Assembly (NCBI RefSeq): GCF_011947365.2
Contig: NZ_JAAVSH020000001.1
Coordinates: 2,720,219-2,755,646 of the forward strand
Direction of reading: 5' to 3'
Length of the DNA stretch: 35,428 bases
Source: an endosymbiont of Lamellibrachia barhami
Lineage (GTDB): Bacteria > Pseudomonadota > Gammaproteobacteria > Chromatiales > Chromatiaceae
Shown in pieces: positions 17,447 through 25,315 of the stretch (its first letter is position 1; every line of letters begins with the position of its first letter). The notes under the pieces were generated by a model. The model was not told where the DNA came from, made no database searches, and worked only from the letters and a program-made list of their open reading frames with translations. The translations under genes and the position numbers were made by a program.

Positions 17447-19786
17447 TTAGTTCATTACTTTGAAGTTGTGCCAATTTTTTAACATATCCGAGAAGATCTC
17501 CATAGGGACGGGTTCATGGAACAGAAACCCTTGCACTTCATCACAACCTGAATTCTGCAGGAATTTGAATTGGTCAAGAGTTTCAACTCCCTCACCTATG
17601 GTTTTAAGATTGAGATACTGTGCCATCGAGATAATTGTTTTTGTTATCGTTGCGTTATTTTGATCGGTTGAAACATCCTGAATAAACGATTGATCAATCT
17701 TAAGTTTGTCGATCACCATTTGGTTTAGATAGGAGAGGCTTGAGTAACCTGTGCCAAAGTCATCTATGGCTATGTTGACTCCCTGCGCTTTCAATTGGGT
17801 CAACGTGTCCTTCACTTCAACAATATTTTGCATGAAGGCCGTCTCTGTCATCTCTAACTCAAGGTAGTGAGGACTTAATTGGGTATCACTCAAGATACTG
17901 TTCACCTGGTTGAGAAAATCGGTTCTGCGAAATTGAACAGGTGAAACATTTACCGCAATCGGAATCTTCGGCAAGCCTGCGTCATGCCAGATTCTGTTGC
18001 GGCAACATACTTCCCTTAGAACATATTCGCCCAGCGGAACTATCAGCCCGGTATCTTCAGCGATAGGAATGAAATGATCGGGCAGGATATATCCACGCTC
18101 AGGATGACGCCAGCGCAACAGCGCCTCTGCACCGATCAATTCGCCGGTTTGAATATCGATCTGGGGTTGGAAAAAGAGTTTGAATTGATCCCTCTCCATG
18201 GCGATACGCATATCGTTTTCCATCGCCAACCGGTCTCTTACCTGTGCCTGCATCTCTGGAAGATAGAAGCGTATGGCATTACGCCCCTCCTCCTTGGCTT
18301 TATACATGGCAGTGTCTGCCCGGCGAATAATGTCCTCGGCAGTCTCTCCATCACCGGAAAAAAGTGTTACGCCAATACTGCTGGTCGTGTGAAGTTCATA
18401 TTCCCTGATGTGGTAAGGTTCAGCCAGGCTTGCTTTGAATTTTTCCGCTATCGATAAAACCTTATTTGTGGCTGATTCTTGGTCCGGCCCCAGTTCATTC
18501 AGCACCATCATGAACTCATCGCCACCCAGACGGGCCAAAGTATCGTCTTTTCTGACCAGTTTCTTCAATCGCCGGGCGAACTCTTTCAGCATCCCGTCAC
18601 CCACGAGATGTCCCAGTGAATCATTGATATTTTTAAACCGGTCCAAATCCATGAAGACGCTTGCACCTATGGAACCGCTCCGGCTTGAGCGTGCAAGAGC
18701 CTGATTGAGACGGTCAAACAACAAGACTCTATTCGGCAGACCTGTCAGACTATCGTGATAAGCGAGAAATTCGACCTCGGCTTCTGCGCGTCGCTGCTTG
18801 CTGACATCGACCATACTGGAGAGGTAGTGGATGATTGTACCTTTGTCGTCTCTAATCAGGCTGATACTCGTCCATTGGGGATAAACCTCGCCATTTCGGC
18901 GTTGATTCCATATCTCTCCCTGCCACGAGCCCGAGTCGGTCAACTGCTTCCATAGATTGCGGTAAAAACGATCATCATGTCTACCTGACTTGAGAATGCT
19001 CGGTGTCTTACCGAATACATCTTCTGGCGAGTAGCCGGTCATCTCTACAAAACGCCTGTTTACTCGCTGAATCCTACCTTGGTCGTCAGTGATGATCATC
19101 GCATCATGTGCTTCGAATACCATGGCTGACAAGCGAAGCTCTTGTTCCAGCGCTTTTTGTGCCGTTATGTCGTGAAGCGTAACGACAGCACCAATCCGCT
19201 CCCCTTCTTTATTCGCAAGTGTTTCTCCATTCGCCAGCAGGGTACGCTCTGCGCCACCATTTGGGGGCGAGACAAAAACCTCCTGCTCGCGTACCTTTCC
19301 ATCTTGCAATGTGCGATACAGAGGAGATTCATCACGTGCGAGTAAGTGTGCTCCATCCGCACTATGCAAGCCATATTGAACAGCGCACTCGTTAACGGGG
19401 ATATGAAGTTCGCTACTACCCAGAAAGGTTCTGGCGGCGGGATTAAAGAGAGTCAAATGACCATCCTTATCGCAGACAACTATACCGTCGGATATCGATT
19501 CCAGGATCGTATTTAGAAATTGGCGCTCTTCCTTGAGCGCTTGTTCGGCAAGTTTACTCACACGAAAAACAAAAAGAACTTTATGGAAGAAAAGGTAGTT
19601 AACCAAGATGCCAGTCAAAAGAATGGCCAAGTGAATGCCTATCAGAATCCATGCGGCATTATTGGTCAATGGCTGACTATAGAGATTCCACAGCACTGAA
19701 CATAGGGTTAAAAAAACCCAAAGCCCATACATCAGGAAGGAATAATGCCGTATTCCAAAAGCGTGATTTATTATTGGTTTCTGCAT
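17447..19786 (-). CDS. Membrane PAS-PAS-GGDEF-EAL cyclic-di-GMP enzyme
   Basis: A 779-residue signalling protein predicted to make and/or break c-di-GMP. Two membrane helices at about 17-36 and 45-68 anchor it; a short coiled coil leads to PAS1 (about 85-210, FLNTILESISDGIVVCDKDG) and PAS2 (about 220-335, AHDAMIITDDQGRIQRVNRRF). The GGDEF domain (about 345-505) has an intact GGDEF and, five residues upstream, RKDD, a classical product-inhibition I-site. The EAL domain (about 520-770) has EALLRWRHP, NVSPVQFRR, ELEMTETAF and IDDFGTGYSSLSYL, the metal-binding and catalytic motifs of active phosphodiesterases. Both activities look intact, so PAS input may set the balance. No clear Shine-Dalgarno sequence precedes the ATG. 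Confidence 0.95.
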   Translation of the reverse strand: MQKPIINHAFGIRHYSFLMYGLWVFLTLCSVLWNLYSQPLTNNAAWILIGIHLAILLTGILVNYLFFHKVLFVFRVSKLAEQALKEERQFLNTILESISDGIVVCDKDGHLTLFNPAARTFLGSSELHIPVNECAVQYGLHSADGAHLLARDESPLYRTLQDGKVREQEVFVSPPNGGAERTLLANGETLANKEGERIGAVVTLHDITAQKALEQELRLSAMVFEAHDAMIITDDQGRIQRVNRRFVEMTGYSPEDVFGKTPSILKSGRHDDRFYRNLWKQLTDSGSWQGEIWNQRRNGEVYPQWTSISLIRDDKGTIIHYLSSMVDVSKQRRAEAEVEFLAYHDSLTGLPNRVLLFDRLNQALARSSRSGSIGASVFMDLDRFKNINDSLGHLVGDGMLKEFARRLKKLVRKDDTLARLGGDEFMMVLNELGPDQESATNKVLSIAEKFKASLAEPYHIREYELHTTSSIGVTLFSGDGETAEDIIRRADTAMYKAKEEGRNAIRFYLPEMQAQVRDRLAMENDMRIAMERDQFKLFFQPQIDIQTGELIGAEALLRWRHPERGYILPDHFIPIAEDTGLIVPLGEYVLREVCCRNRIWHDAGLPKIPIAVNVSPVQFRRTDFLNQVNSILSDTQLSPHYLELEMTETAFMQNIVEVKDTLTQLKAQGVNIAIDDFGTGYSSLSYLNQMVIDKLKIDQSFIQDVSTDQNNATITKTIISMAQYLNLKTIGEGVETLDQFKFLQNSGCDEVQGFLFHEPVPMEIFSDMLKNWHNFKVMN

Positions 19787-19951
19787 TTATTGTTGAATCA
19801 CACTTGTCTTGCTAAGTGTTAATAAACGTATCTTGTTTTGCGGCCAGGGCGAATATTAAATCCCTGAACAATTTTGTCGTTGGTCTTCATTTAATCACTT
19901 AAAATCAACGCCTTTCAATGATTTTTCACGCAATTTGTCAATTGCATTAAC

Positions 19952-19990
19952 TGAGAAAGGCGGTCACGCAATGGCGGCCGCCTTTACTCA
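19952..19990 (-). terminator. Hairpin terminator of the Lys/Ala-rich protein gene
   Basis: AAAGGCGG (19956-19963) pairs with CCGCCTTT (19978-19985), extended by TGAG/CTCA (19952-19955, 19987-19990) across a one-base bulge. It lies about 40 bases past the stop at 20028. The leader of the GGDEF-EAL gene (19787-19950) holds a further small inverted repeat near 19800-19819. Confidence 0.55.
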
Positions 19991-20027
19991 TGCTCAGATG
20001 TAAAGCAACAGATTTTCAGACGATCTG

Positions 20028-21221
20028 TTACTGGTTGCTCATGGGTGGTGGACGCCCGTAAGGATAGTAGCCCTGCCCCCAACCTGGACGATATTGCGCG
20101 GGTGGTGGCGCCATTGCATCCCGCAACTCTCGTTCAGCCTGAATCAGGTTGCGCATGGCATTCATTTCGGCCTCTGCTGCCTGACGCAGATCGTCAAATT
20201 CCTTGAGGATGCGAGTCACAGATTCTGACCTGGCAGTTCTCGGTGCAGCACGGGGCGATGCCGTGGCAGTGTCATCAGGTGCCTTGGGGCTGCTGGCGTC
20301 GTCAGCTGGGCTAATCTTTGAAGCAGTATCCGTGTCAGCTACCACTTCAGTCGCAGTTGTGGCCACAACACTCTCTGCAGTTGGCGCTGCTGCTTCTGGT
20401 TCTGGAGCGGCAGTGACTTCACTGGCAGTTTCCTTGCTAATATCCACATTTGCACTGGACTCCACACTCACTACTACATCTGTGGCAGTCGATGCCGTTG
20501 CCTCATTGAGTGCAGCGTCTGCAGATTCAGTCCCGGCTGCAACGCTGTCAGCTGTATTTGCAGACTCTTCTTTGCCAGAAGCTTCGGCACTCTCTGTTTG
20601 AGCAGCCGCACTAGCGGGCTGGCCACTTGAAACTGTTCCGAGAATTTCAGCAGCCTGTTGAGTGGTTTCAGTCGTTGTAACCTGCTCGGAAGAAGTTTGG
20701 CTCTGACCCTCGGATCCAGCAGCCTCATCACCAGGATGTTTTGCCAGAGAGCGAACATAGGCAAAACCAATAATAACGATCAGTAACCAGAAGATAATTT
20801 TCGGCCAGAATCCCGCTGAACTGCTGGGTGTGGTTGTCATTTCCCTCTCCTCTTTTTGCGTTTTATTCGGTTCTTCAGCGTGACTCTGTACCGCCTTGTT
20901 TTCTGTGGAAAGGACAGCAGCAGCGGCTGAAGCCAAATCAGAAACCGATGAGACTGTAGTGTCTGTTTCTGCTTTAGGGGGGGGGGATTCTACGACAACA
21001 GGCTGTTCAGCAGTGGCTTCTGTGGGTTTGGTCTCTGGTTTTGCAGCAGGGACTACCTTCTCAGCTGGCACCGGTTTTTTGGCGGACTTTTTCTTTGCAG
21101 TTTTCTTCTTCGCTGCTTTCTTGGCTGCCTTCTTTTTTGCCGATTTTTTCTTCGTGGCTTCCTTTTTGGATGCAGAGGACTTAGGTTCAGTCACGTCAGT
21201 CTCTTTCTCATTTTCCGCCAT
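20028..21221 (-). CDS. Lys/Ala-rich, single-membrane-pass low-complexity protein
   Basis: A 397-residue protein of unknown function with three parts. Residues 1-50 are a histone-H1/AlgP-like Lys-Ala tract (repeats of KKXAKK). Residues 50-135 are acidic and Pro/Thr/Ser-rich. A single hydrophobic helix follows at about 138-160 (FWPKIIFWLLIVIIGFAYV). The remaining ~240 residues are extremely rich in Ala, Thr, Ser and Glu (no Cys) up to a predicted coiled coil near 335-370 (RILKEFDDLRQAAEAEMNAM). The last residues are Gly/Tyr/Pro-rich (GWGQGYYPYGRPPP). The basic tract could bind DNA or anionic polymers while the tail sits across the membrane; this is inference. GGAGGG precedes the ATG. A C10 tract lies within the coding strand. 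Confidence 0.8.
   Translation of the reverse strand: MAENEKETDVTEPKSSASKKEATKKKSAKKKAAKKAAKKKTAKKKSAKKPVPAEKVVPAAKPETKPTEATAEQPVVVESPPPKAETDTTVSSVSDLASAAAAVLSTENKAVQSHAEEPNKTQKEEREMTTTPSSSAGFWPKIIFWLLIVIIGFAYVRSLAKHPGDEAAGSEGQSQTSSEQVTTTETTQQAAEILGTVSSGQPASAAAQTESAEASGKEESANTADSVAAGTESADAALNEATASTATDVVVSVESSANVDISKETASEVTAAPEPEAAAPTAESVVATTATEVVADTDTASKISPADDASSPKAPDDTATASPRAAPRTARSESVTRILKEFDDLRQAAEAEMNAMRNLIQAERELRDAMAPPPAQYRPGWGQGYYPYGRPPPMSNQ
20977..20986 (-). repeat. C10 homopolymer in the coding strand (possible slippage site)
   Basis: Ten consecutive G on the plus strand, read as C10 in the gene, encoding SPPP at about residues 79-82. One extra C would put TAA directly after the tract and truncate the protein before its membrane helix. 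Confidence 0.85.
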
Positions 21222-21289
21222 CTTCGCAGTCCCTCCAGATCATACAGGCCCTTGGCAATTCGCCATATCCTAGCATAGCACCAGCAAAA

Positions 21290-22039
21290 TTACTTTGGAT
21301 AGGAATTCCGGGGCATATCTCTATTATCATCACCAGCGCTTGTCTCAACCAGCCATCCAGCCATCCAGCCTCTGGCCAGGGTTTCCCGCACGATAACCTG
21401 GACCCAATCCCCGCTATTGCCTAGTGTGATCATTGCCGCACCACTCTCCACAGTGGAAACCAAACTGTAGTCAGTGCCCGGCCCTGAGCGTAAATTAGCC
21501 CGCTCAACCTTCACGCTTGCAGTTTCACCAATCCAGGGTTCGGATACTATTTTTTCCAAGTCGTCTTCCACGCCCCATTGGCCGGCATGAAGCAGATTCC
21601 TAATATACTCTCGGGCGTCTTTATGCCCGCCTCTTGCTGCCATCAGATACCAGTGGAGGGCCTCCCGTTCGTCCTTTTTTATCCCTTCGCCAGCGGTAAA
21701 AGCGAGACCTATGGCAAACTGGGCATCTTGATGTCCACGTTCAGCGGCTCTTTTCCACCAGCTGATGGCTTTGTCGATATCGACACTCAGTCCATTTCCA
21801 TTGGCATAGAGCCAACCAAGATTGTATGCGGCATCCTTGTGGCCTTCCACCGCCAGGGGATTCCAGATACAGAATGCCTCGGCAAAGTCTCCTCGCTGCA
21901 ATGCGATCAACCCCAAATCAAAACGGTCCGCTCGGGAAATATTACTGTAAAGCAGGATGACAAACAGGAAGATCAGCACCATCCATTCAGTGCGGGGCTT
22001 GAGCCAGAATCCGTTGGTCTGCTGAGGTATGAGTTGCAT
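21290..22039 (-). CDS. Sel1-repeat protein with SH3b domain
   Basis: A 249-residue exported or anchored protein. An N-terminal hydrophobic segment (WMVLIFLFVILLYSNISRA, about residues 19-37) is a signal peptide or anchor. Sel1 repeats run from about 39 to 155: GDFAEAFCIWNPLAVEGHKDA, YNLGWLYANGNGL, ISWWKRAAERGHQDA, FAIGLAFTAGEGI and ALHWYLMAARGGHKDA. The C-terminal SH3b domain (about 170-235; VERANLRSGPGTDYSLVSTV, WVQVIVRETLARGWMAGWLV) is of the kind that binds cell-wall peptides. The layout suggests an envelope scaffold contacting peptidoglycan. It lies 68 bases upstream of the Lys/Ala-rich gene on the same strand. Confidence 0.88.
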   Translation of the reverse strand: MQLIPQQTNGFWLKPRTEWMVLIFLFVILLYSNISRADRFDLGLIALQRGDFAEAFCIWNPLAVEGHKDAAYNLGWLYANGNGLSVDIDKAISWWKRAAERGHQDAQFAIGLAFTAGEGIKKDEREALHWYLMAARGGHKDAREYIRNLLHAGQWGVEDDLEKIVSEPWIGETASVKVERANLRSGPGTDYSLVSTVESGAAMITLGNSGDWVQVIVRETLARGWMAGWLVETSAGDDNRDMPRNSYPK

Positions 22040-22110
22040 TGGGCCTCTGAGTCGTCTACGAGCTAAGGAGTGGGCTCACGATCCGAGTTTGCGATTCGGT
22101 TTAAGGCTCT

Positions 22111-22851
22111 TCAGTAGTGCTGAAGGAGTCTGGCAACCAATCTGTTGACGTCGGACATGCCGGTTTTCAGGTTCTTTTCTATCGCTTCCATGCTAATTGG
22201 ATCATCACTTTTTCCAGCTGCCCAGTTTGCCACTACAGCGCAACAGGCATAACAAAGATCCAGCTCTCTGGCCAGCGAGGCCTCAGGCATTCCGGTCATG
22301 CCCACGATGTCGCAACCGTCCTGCTCCATGCGATGTATCTCCATCGCCGTTTCCAGACGTGGTCCCTGGGTGGATCCATAGGTGCCAAAGGTCGTCAGTG
22401 GGGCTGACACCGCCTCGCCCGCTTCAATCAAAGCCTGCCTTAACGATTCACAGTAGGGATTGGTAAAATCAATATGCGTGACCTTGTTGAGATCATACTC
22501 AAACAGCGTATGTTCCCGCCCATAGGTATAGTCGATAATCTGATCTGGAACAACGATCTGTCCAGGCCCCATGTCGCCGGTAATACCCCCCACGGCAGCA
22601 ACACCAATCACTGCGTCAACTCCGATATGCTTCAACGCCCAGAGGTTTGCCCGGTAGTTCACCCGGTGCGGCGGAATTGTGTGGGAAGGGCCATGGCGTG
22701 GCAGGAAAACCACCTCTGTCGAACCAACAATACCGTGTGTCAGCAGTGCCGATGGCTCACCAAACGGAGTATGTGCCACTTCACGGTGAGTGATTTCCAG
22801 GTCAGGAATCTTATCCAGACCCGTTCCGCCAATTATGGCCAGTTTCGTCAT
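22111..22851 (-). CDS. mtnP: S-methyl-5'-thioinosine (or thioadenosine) phosphorylase
   Basis: Phosphorolysis of methylthio-nucleosides formed in polyamine synthesis, releasing a purine base and methylthioribose-1-phosphate. The 246 residues carry the family signatures IGGTGLDKI, RHGPSHTIPPHRVNYRANLWAL, TYGSTQGPRLETAMEI and GMTGMPEASLARELDLCYACCAVV. In adenosine-specific MTAP the segment after CYA contains two Asp residues that bind the adenine amino group (TDYD); here it reads VVANWAAG, with Asn and no Asp, as in the Pseudomonas methylthioinosine phosphorylase, so a 6-oxopurine substrate is favoured. The product would be hypoxanthine, the substrate of Hpt encoded 1.9 kb away. AGG lies nine bases before the ATG. 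Confidence 0.92.
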   Translation of the reverse strand: MTKLAIIGGTGLDKIPDLEITHREVAHTPFGEPSALLTHGIVGSTEVVFLPRHGPSHTIPPHRVNYRANLWALKHIGVDAVIGVAAVGGITGDMGPGQIVVPDQIIDYTYGREHTLFEYDLNKVTHIDFTNPYCESLRQALIEAGEAVSAPLTTFGTYGSTQGPRLETAMEIHRMEQDGCDIVGMTGMPEASLARELDLCYACCAVVANWAAGKSDDPISMEAIEKNLKTGMSDVNRLVARLLQHY

Positions 22852-22910
22852 TATTATTTGCCTAGCAACAAGATCTTATAGATCGATTCTAACCTAATTT
22901 CCAAGACAAA

Positions 22911-22941
22911 AAAAAGCCGACTGAAGATCAGTCGGCTTTTT
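22911..22941. terminator. Bidirectional terminator after the peroxiredoxin gene
   Basis: AAAAAGCCGACTG (22911-22923) pairs perfectly with CAGTCGGCTTTTT (22929-22941) around a five-base loop, giving a strong A/T-flanked stem in both directions. It ends the minus-strand peroxiredoxin transcript, insulating mtnP. Confidence 0.93.
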
Positions 22942-22971
22942 CTGGACAGGTCGGACTATCTTACTGAGCGA

Positions 22972-23577
22972 TTAGAGCTCATCTGCATGACCAGCAAGGT
23001 ATTCTGCGACACCATCAGGTGTGCCCTTCATGCCCGCATCACCCTCCTTCCAGCCTGCGGGGCAAACCTCACCATGCTCTTCGGTGAACTGCAGTGCATC
23101 AATCATGCGCAGCATTTCATCGATATTACGCCCAAGGGGCAGATCATTGATGACTTGGTGGCGTACCACGCCATTTTTATCGATCAGGAATGAGCCGCGA
23201 AATGCAACACGGCCATTAGGCGTCTCGACATCATAGCCTTTGCAGATAGCATGATCGAGGTCAGCAACCAGAGGGTATTTTACAGCACCAATTCCACCGT
23301 CATTGATAGCCGTGTTACGCCAGGCGTTGTGCGTAAAGTGGGAATCGATTGAGCAACCAACGACTTCTACACCACGCTTCTTGAACTCTTCCAGACGATG
23401 ATCGAAGGCAATCAGTTCTGAGGGGCAAACGAAAGTAAAGTCGAGGGGATAGAAAAAAAGTACGGCATATTTTCCTTTGATCGTCTCTTTAAAGTTGAAG
23501 GCATCTACGATAGTGCCATCACCCAATACGGCAGGTGCAGTAAAATCTGGAGCCTCACGGCCAACAAGTACGCCCAT
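22972..23577 (-). CDS. Typical 2-Cys peroxiredoxin (AhpC/Prx1 type)
   Basis: Thiol peroxidase that reduces hydrogen peroxide and organic peroxides. From ATG 23577 it has 201 residues; AGAGG lies eight bases upstream, and the longer frame (to 23655) adds only a non-conserved extension. Peroxidatic Cys51 sits in DFTFVCPSE, resolving Cys172 in GEVCPAGW, and the conserved Arg follows VAFRGSFLIDKNGVVRH. The tail ends HADEL without a YF motif; a GGIG-like loop (DGGIGAVKYPL) is present, so sensitivity to overoxidation is possible. No reductase gene (AhpF, thioredoxin reductase) is adjacent. Monocistronic with its own strong terminator. Confidence 0.95.
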   Translation of the reverse strand: MGVLVGREAPDFTAPAVLGDGTIVDAFNFKETIKGKYAVLFFYPLDFTFVCPSELIAFDHRLEEFKKRGVEVVGCSIDSHFTHNAWRNTAINDGGIGAVKYPLVADLDHAICKGYDVETPNGRVAFRGSFLIDKNGVVRHQVINDLPLGRNIDEMLRMIDALQFTEEHGEVCPAGWKEGDAGMKGTPDGVAEYLAGHADEL

Positions 23578-23981
23578 TTGTTTACCTCTTTGAATGGAAT
23601 GTCTGGACAGATGTCCTGTAATAATATTCAGTGGAGCCAGTCCCTGAAGTTGCACGAAATCTTAAGTGTTTTTGTCAGGAATTAGAATAAGAATAAATTA
23701 AAGTCAGCGATTAATAAAAACTATCGGCTCTGATTACCCCCCTATCGCTCAGCTACTATAGGGAAAGAGATTTGTCCGCGAACAACGCAAAAAGCGCCAA
23801 TGCATTGATTTTGTATGAAAACCTGATTGTTATACATCTGCATCGGCCTGTTCAATGATGACAGAACAGGGCTTATTGGACGAATGCAATGACTTAATGC
23901 ATAAGGAAAAATCGCGTTATTTGCGGATTGAAAAACACTTTCCGTTCATGGCTGAAATTTTAAGGGTAATCAGGAAAGCAA
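23578..23981. other. Intergenic region without a gene
   Basis: About 400 bases upstream of the peroxiredoxin gene. The part nearest the gene is AT-rich and would hold its promoter; I see no convincing -35/-10 pair. Two weak inverted repeats are present: CCCTAT/ATAGGG at 23739-23763 and CCTGTTC/GAACAGG at 23847-23870. A plus-strand frame from 23855 has no family resemblance and runs through the terminator, so I reject it as a gene. Confidence 0.6.
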
Positions 23982-24003
23982 AAAAGGGGCCGAAGCCCCT
24001 TTT
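23982..24003 (-). terminator. Rho-independent terminator of the hemerythrin-like gene
   Basis: AAAAGGGGC (23982-23990) pairs with GCCCCTTTT (23995-24003) around CGAA; T-rich on the minus strand. It is 21 bases beyond the stop at 24024. Confidence 0.9.
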
Positions 24004-24023
24004 GATCAGCAATTGCTATAGCG

Positions 24024-24473
24024 TTATTGCGCGGCAGACTGACCGTAACCGTAAATGCCGTTGGATTCGAGCGTAGGTAACAAAACGGATCGCTCGCGTT
24101 CAATACGCTCATCCACCATATCGAAAATTTCGAAGGTGTCGGCAATAAAGTCATCAGTAAAGTTGAAGTCGCAATTCTTCAACCATTTCTGATGGTAATC
24201 GTCGAACTGCTTACGCATGGGTTTCTGACCATTGAGAAAGCCCCATGCCATGGATTTCAGCTTGGGATCTTCATGGGTTAGCAACTCAGGGTAGATTCCC
24301 TGATCCTGATCTGCCATATGGTCTTTCATTTTTGCTGATAGGTCGCATATCAGCTGGTATGCGGTTTTTGCATTGGGCCGAATCTTCAACTGATCCTTGG
24401 TCATCATAGCCCGCAGGTCACTGATCATCTCATGCAGCTCTGCATGACGTGCTTTAAGGGTTTTAATGGACAC
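24024..24473 (-). CDS. Hemerythrin-like (HHE) domain protein
   Basis: A 149-residue four-helix-bundle protein. I choose the GTG at 24473 because AGGAGG lies nine bases upstream; the longer frame to 24533 runs through this site. Candidate metal residues are His10 and His14 (KARHAELHEMI), His52 with acidic residues (KDHMADQDQGIYPELL), His94 (DDYHQKW) and Glu125/Glu127 (ERIERERSVLLP). The pattern follows small bacterial hemerythrin-like proteins, though HxxxE reads HMAD and the last ligand pair is Glu rather than His, so oxygen or iron binding is not assured. Possible roles are O2, NO or iron-redox sensing or repair. It sits beside a peroxiredoxin gene, fitting a redox theme, but the two have separate terminators. 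Confidence 0.75.
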   Translation of the reverse strand: MSIKTLKARHAELHEMISDLRAMMTKDQLKIRPNAKTAYQLICDLSAKMKDHMADQDQGIYPELLTHEDPKLKSMAWGFLNGQKPMRKQFDDYHQKWLKNCDFNFTDDFIADTFEIFDMVDERIERERSVLLPTLESNGIYGYGQSAAQ

Positions 24474-24704
24474 TTCTCCATACCTCCTAATTTTCTGACA
24501 GGCGCGAAACCTCCGGAGAGGAATTCCGCTCAAACTTTAACGGTGGCTTTATCCACCAATATGAATCTCTGGATTCCTGATCTGTGCCAGGTTGTTCCTG
24601 ATGTAGAGATATTGGACCAATTCCAGAGAAATGGCAATAGGCTACTAATTTTATTGGGTTTTTTTGATTTTTTTAGAGGGGTTAACCCTCGCTGACTGAT
24701 GGGG

Positions 24705-24726
24705 AAACAAGGGAAAACCCTTGTTT
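24705..24726 (-). terminator. Hairpin terminator after hpt
   Basis: AAACAAGGG (24705-24713) pairs with CCCTTGTTT (24718-24726) around AAAA, 27 bases past the hpt stop. The gap 24474-24704 contains T-rich tracts and a small GAGGG/CCCTC repeat but no gene. Confidence 0.7.
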
Positions 24727-24752
24727 CGTTTGAAGGTGTTTAGATCGACAGG

Positions 24753-25301
24753 CTATTTTGCCACCGCGTAGATGCCCGCGACATTGCGCAGATAACCCTT
24801 ATAATCCATCCCGTAGCCAAAGACGTAACGGTCTTCTACCTTCAGGCCAGTGAAGTCAGCCTGAATAGTGCTATTCCTGACCCGCTCTTTCTCCACCAGG
24901 ACAGCGGTATAAACGCTTCGAGCACCTGCTTCCCTGCATGCATCCGTAATTGCTGCCAAGGTGATTCCCTCATCCAGAATATCGTCGATGACCAGGACTG
25001 TTTCCCCTTTCAGGGAGGTACTGGGATGGCCTATCCATTCGAGTTGGGTTCCTGTCGTTTCAGCCCCATATCGTGTGGCATGGATATAATCCTGGCGTAG
25101 CGGAAATGTCAGACGGGTCAATAGGTGCCCCATCGGGATCAGTGCCCCGTTCAGCACACAGAGCACCACCGGGTCTTCGCCTGCCAGCTTGCCGGTGATC
25201 TCAACTGCCATTCTGTCGAGCGCCTGCTCTACCTCCTCCTGGGAATGTAGCAGATCAGCAGTTTGCATGACCTCAGCGGCCTGTTTCTGGGTAATTGCCA
25301 T
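24753..25301 (-). CDS. hpt: Hypoxanthine-guanine phosphoribosyltransferase
   Basis: Purine salvage: converts hypoxanthine or guanine plus PRPP to IMP or GMP. From ATG 25301, preceded by GGAGAG, it has 182 residues; an alternative GTG at 25319 overlaps the nagZ stop. Visible blocks are VVLCVLNGALIPMGHLLTRL, the PRPP loop VLVIDDILDEGITLAAI at about 103-119 (two Asp that contact ribose) and the purine-contact region EDRYVFGYGMDYKGYLRN near the C-terminus. It is coupled to nagZ with a 14-base gap, and its partner in hypoxanthine supply may be the MtnP encoded nearby. Confidence 0.95.
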   Translation of the reverse strand: MAITQKQAAEVMQTADLLHSQEEVEQALDRMAVEITGKLAGEDPVVLCVLNGALIPMGHLLTRLTFPLRQDYIHATRYGAETTGTQLEWIGHPSTSLKGETVLVIDDILDEGITLAAITDACREAGARSVYTAVLVEKERVRNSTIQADFTGLKVEDRYVFGYGMDYKGYLRNVAGIYAVAK

Positions 25302-25315
25302 TGTTCTCTCCGGTT

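Noticed and set aside
23855-24076. Plus-strand 73-codon frame near the hemerythrin gene
   Set aside because: It crosses the strong terminator at 23982-24003 and overlaps the 3' end of a real gene.
24676-24690. GAGGG-GTTAA-CCCTC as a second terminator after hpt
   Set aside because: On the minus strand the stem is followed by an A-run rather than a U-run; the stem at 24705-24726 serves better.
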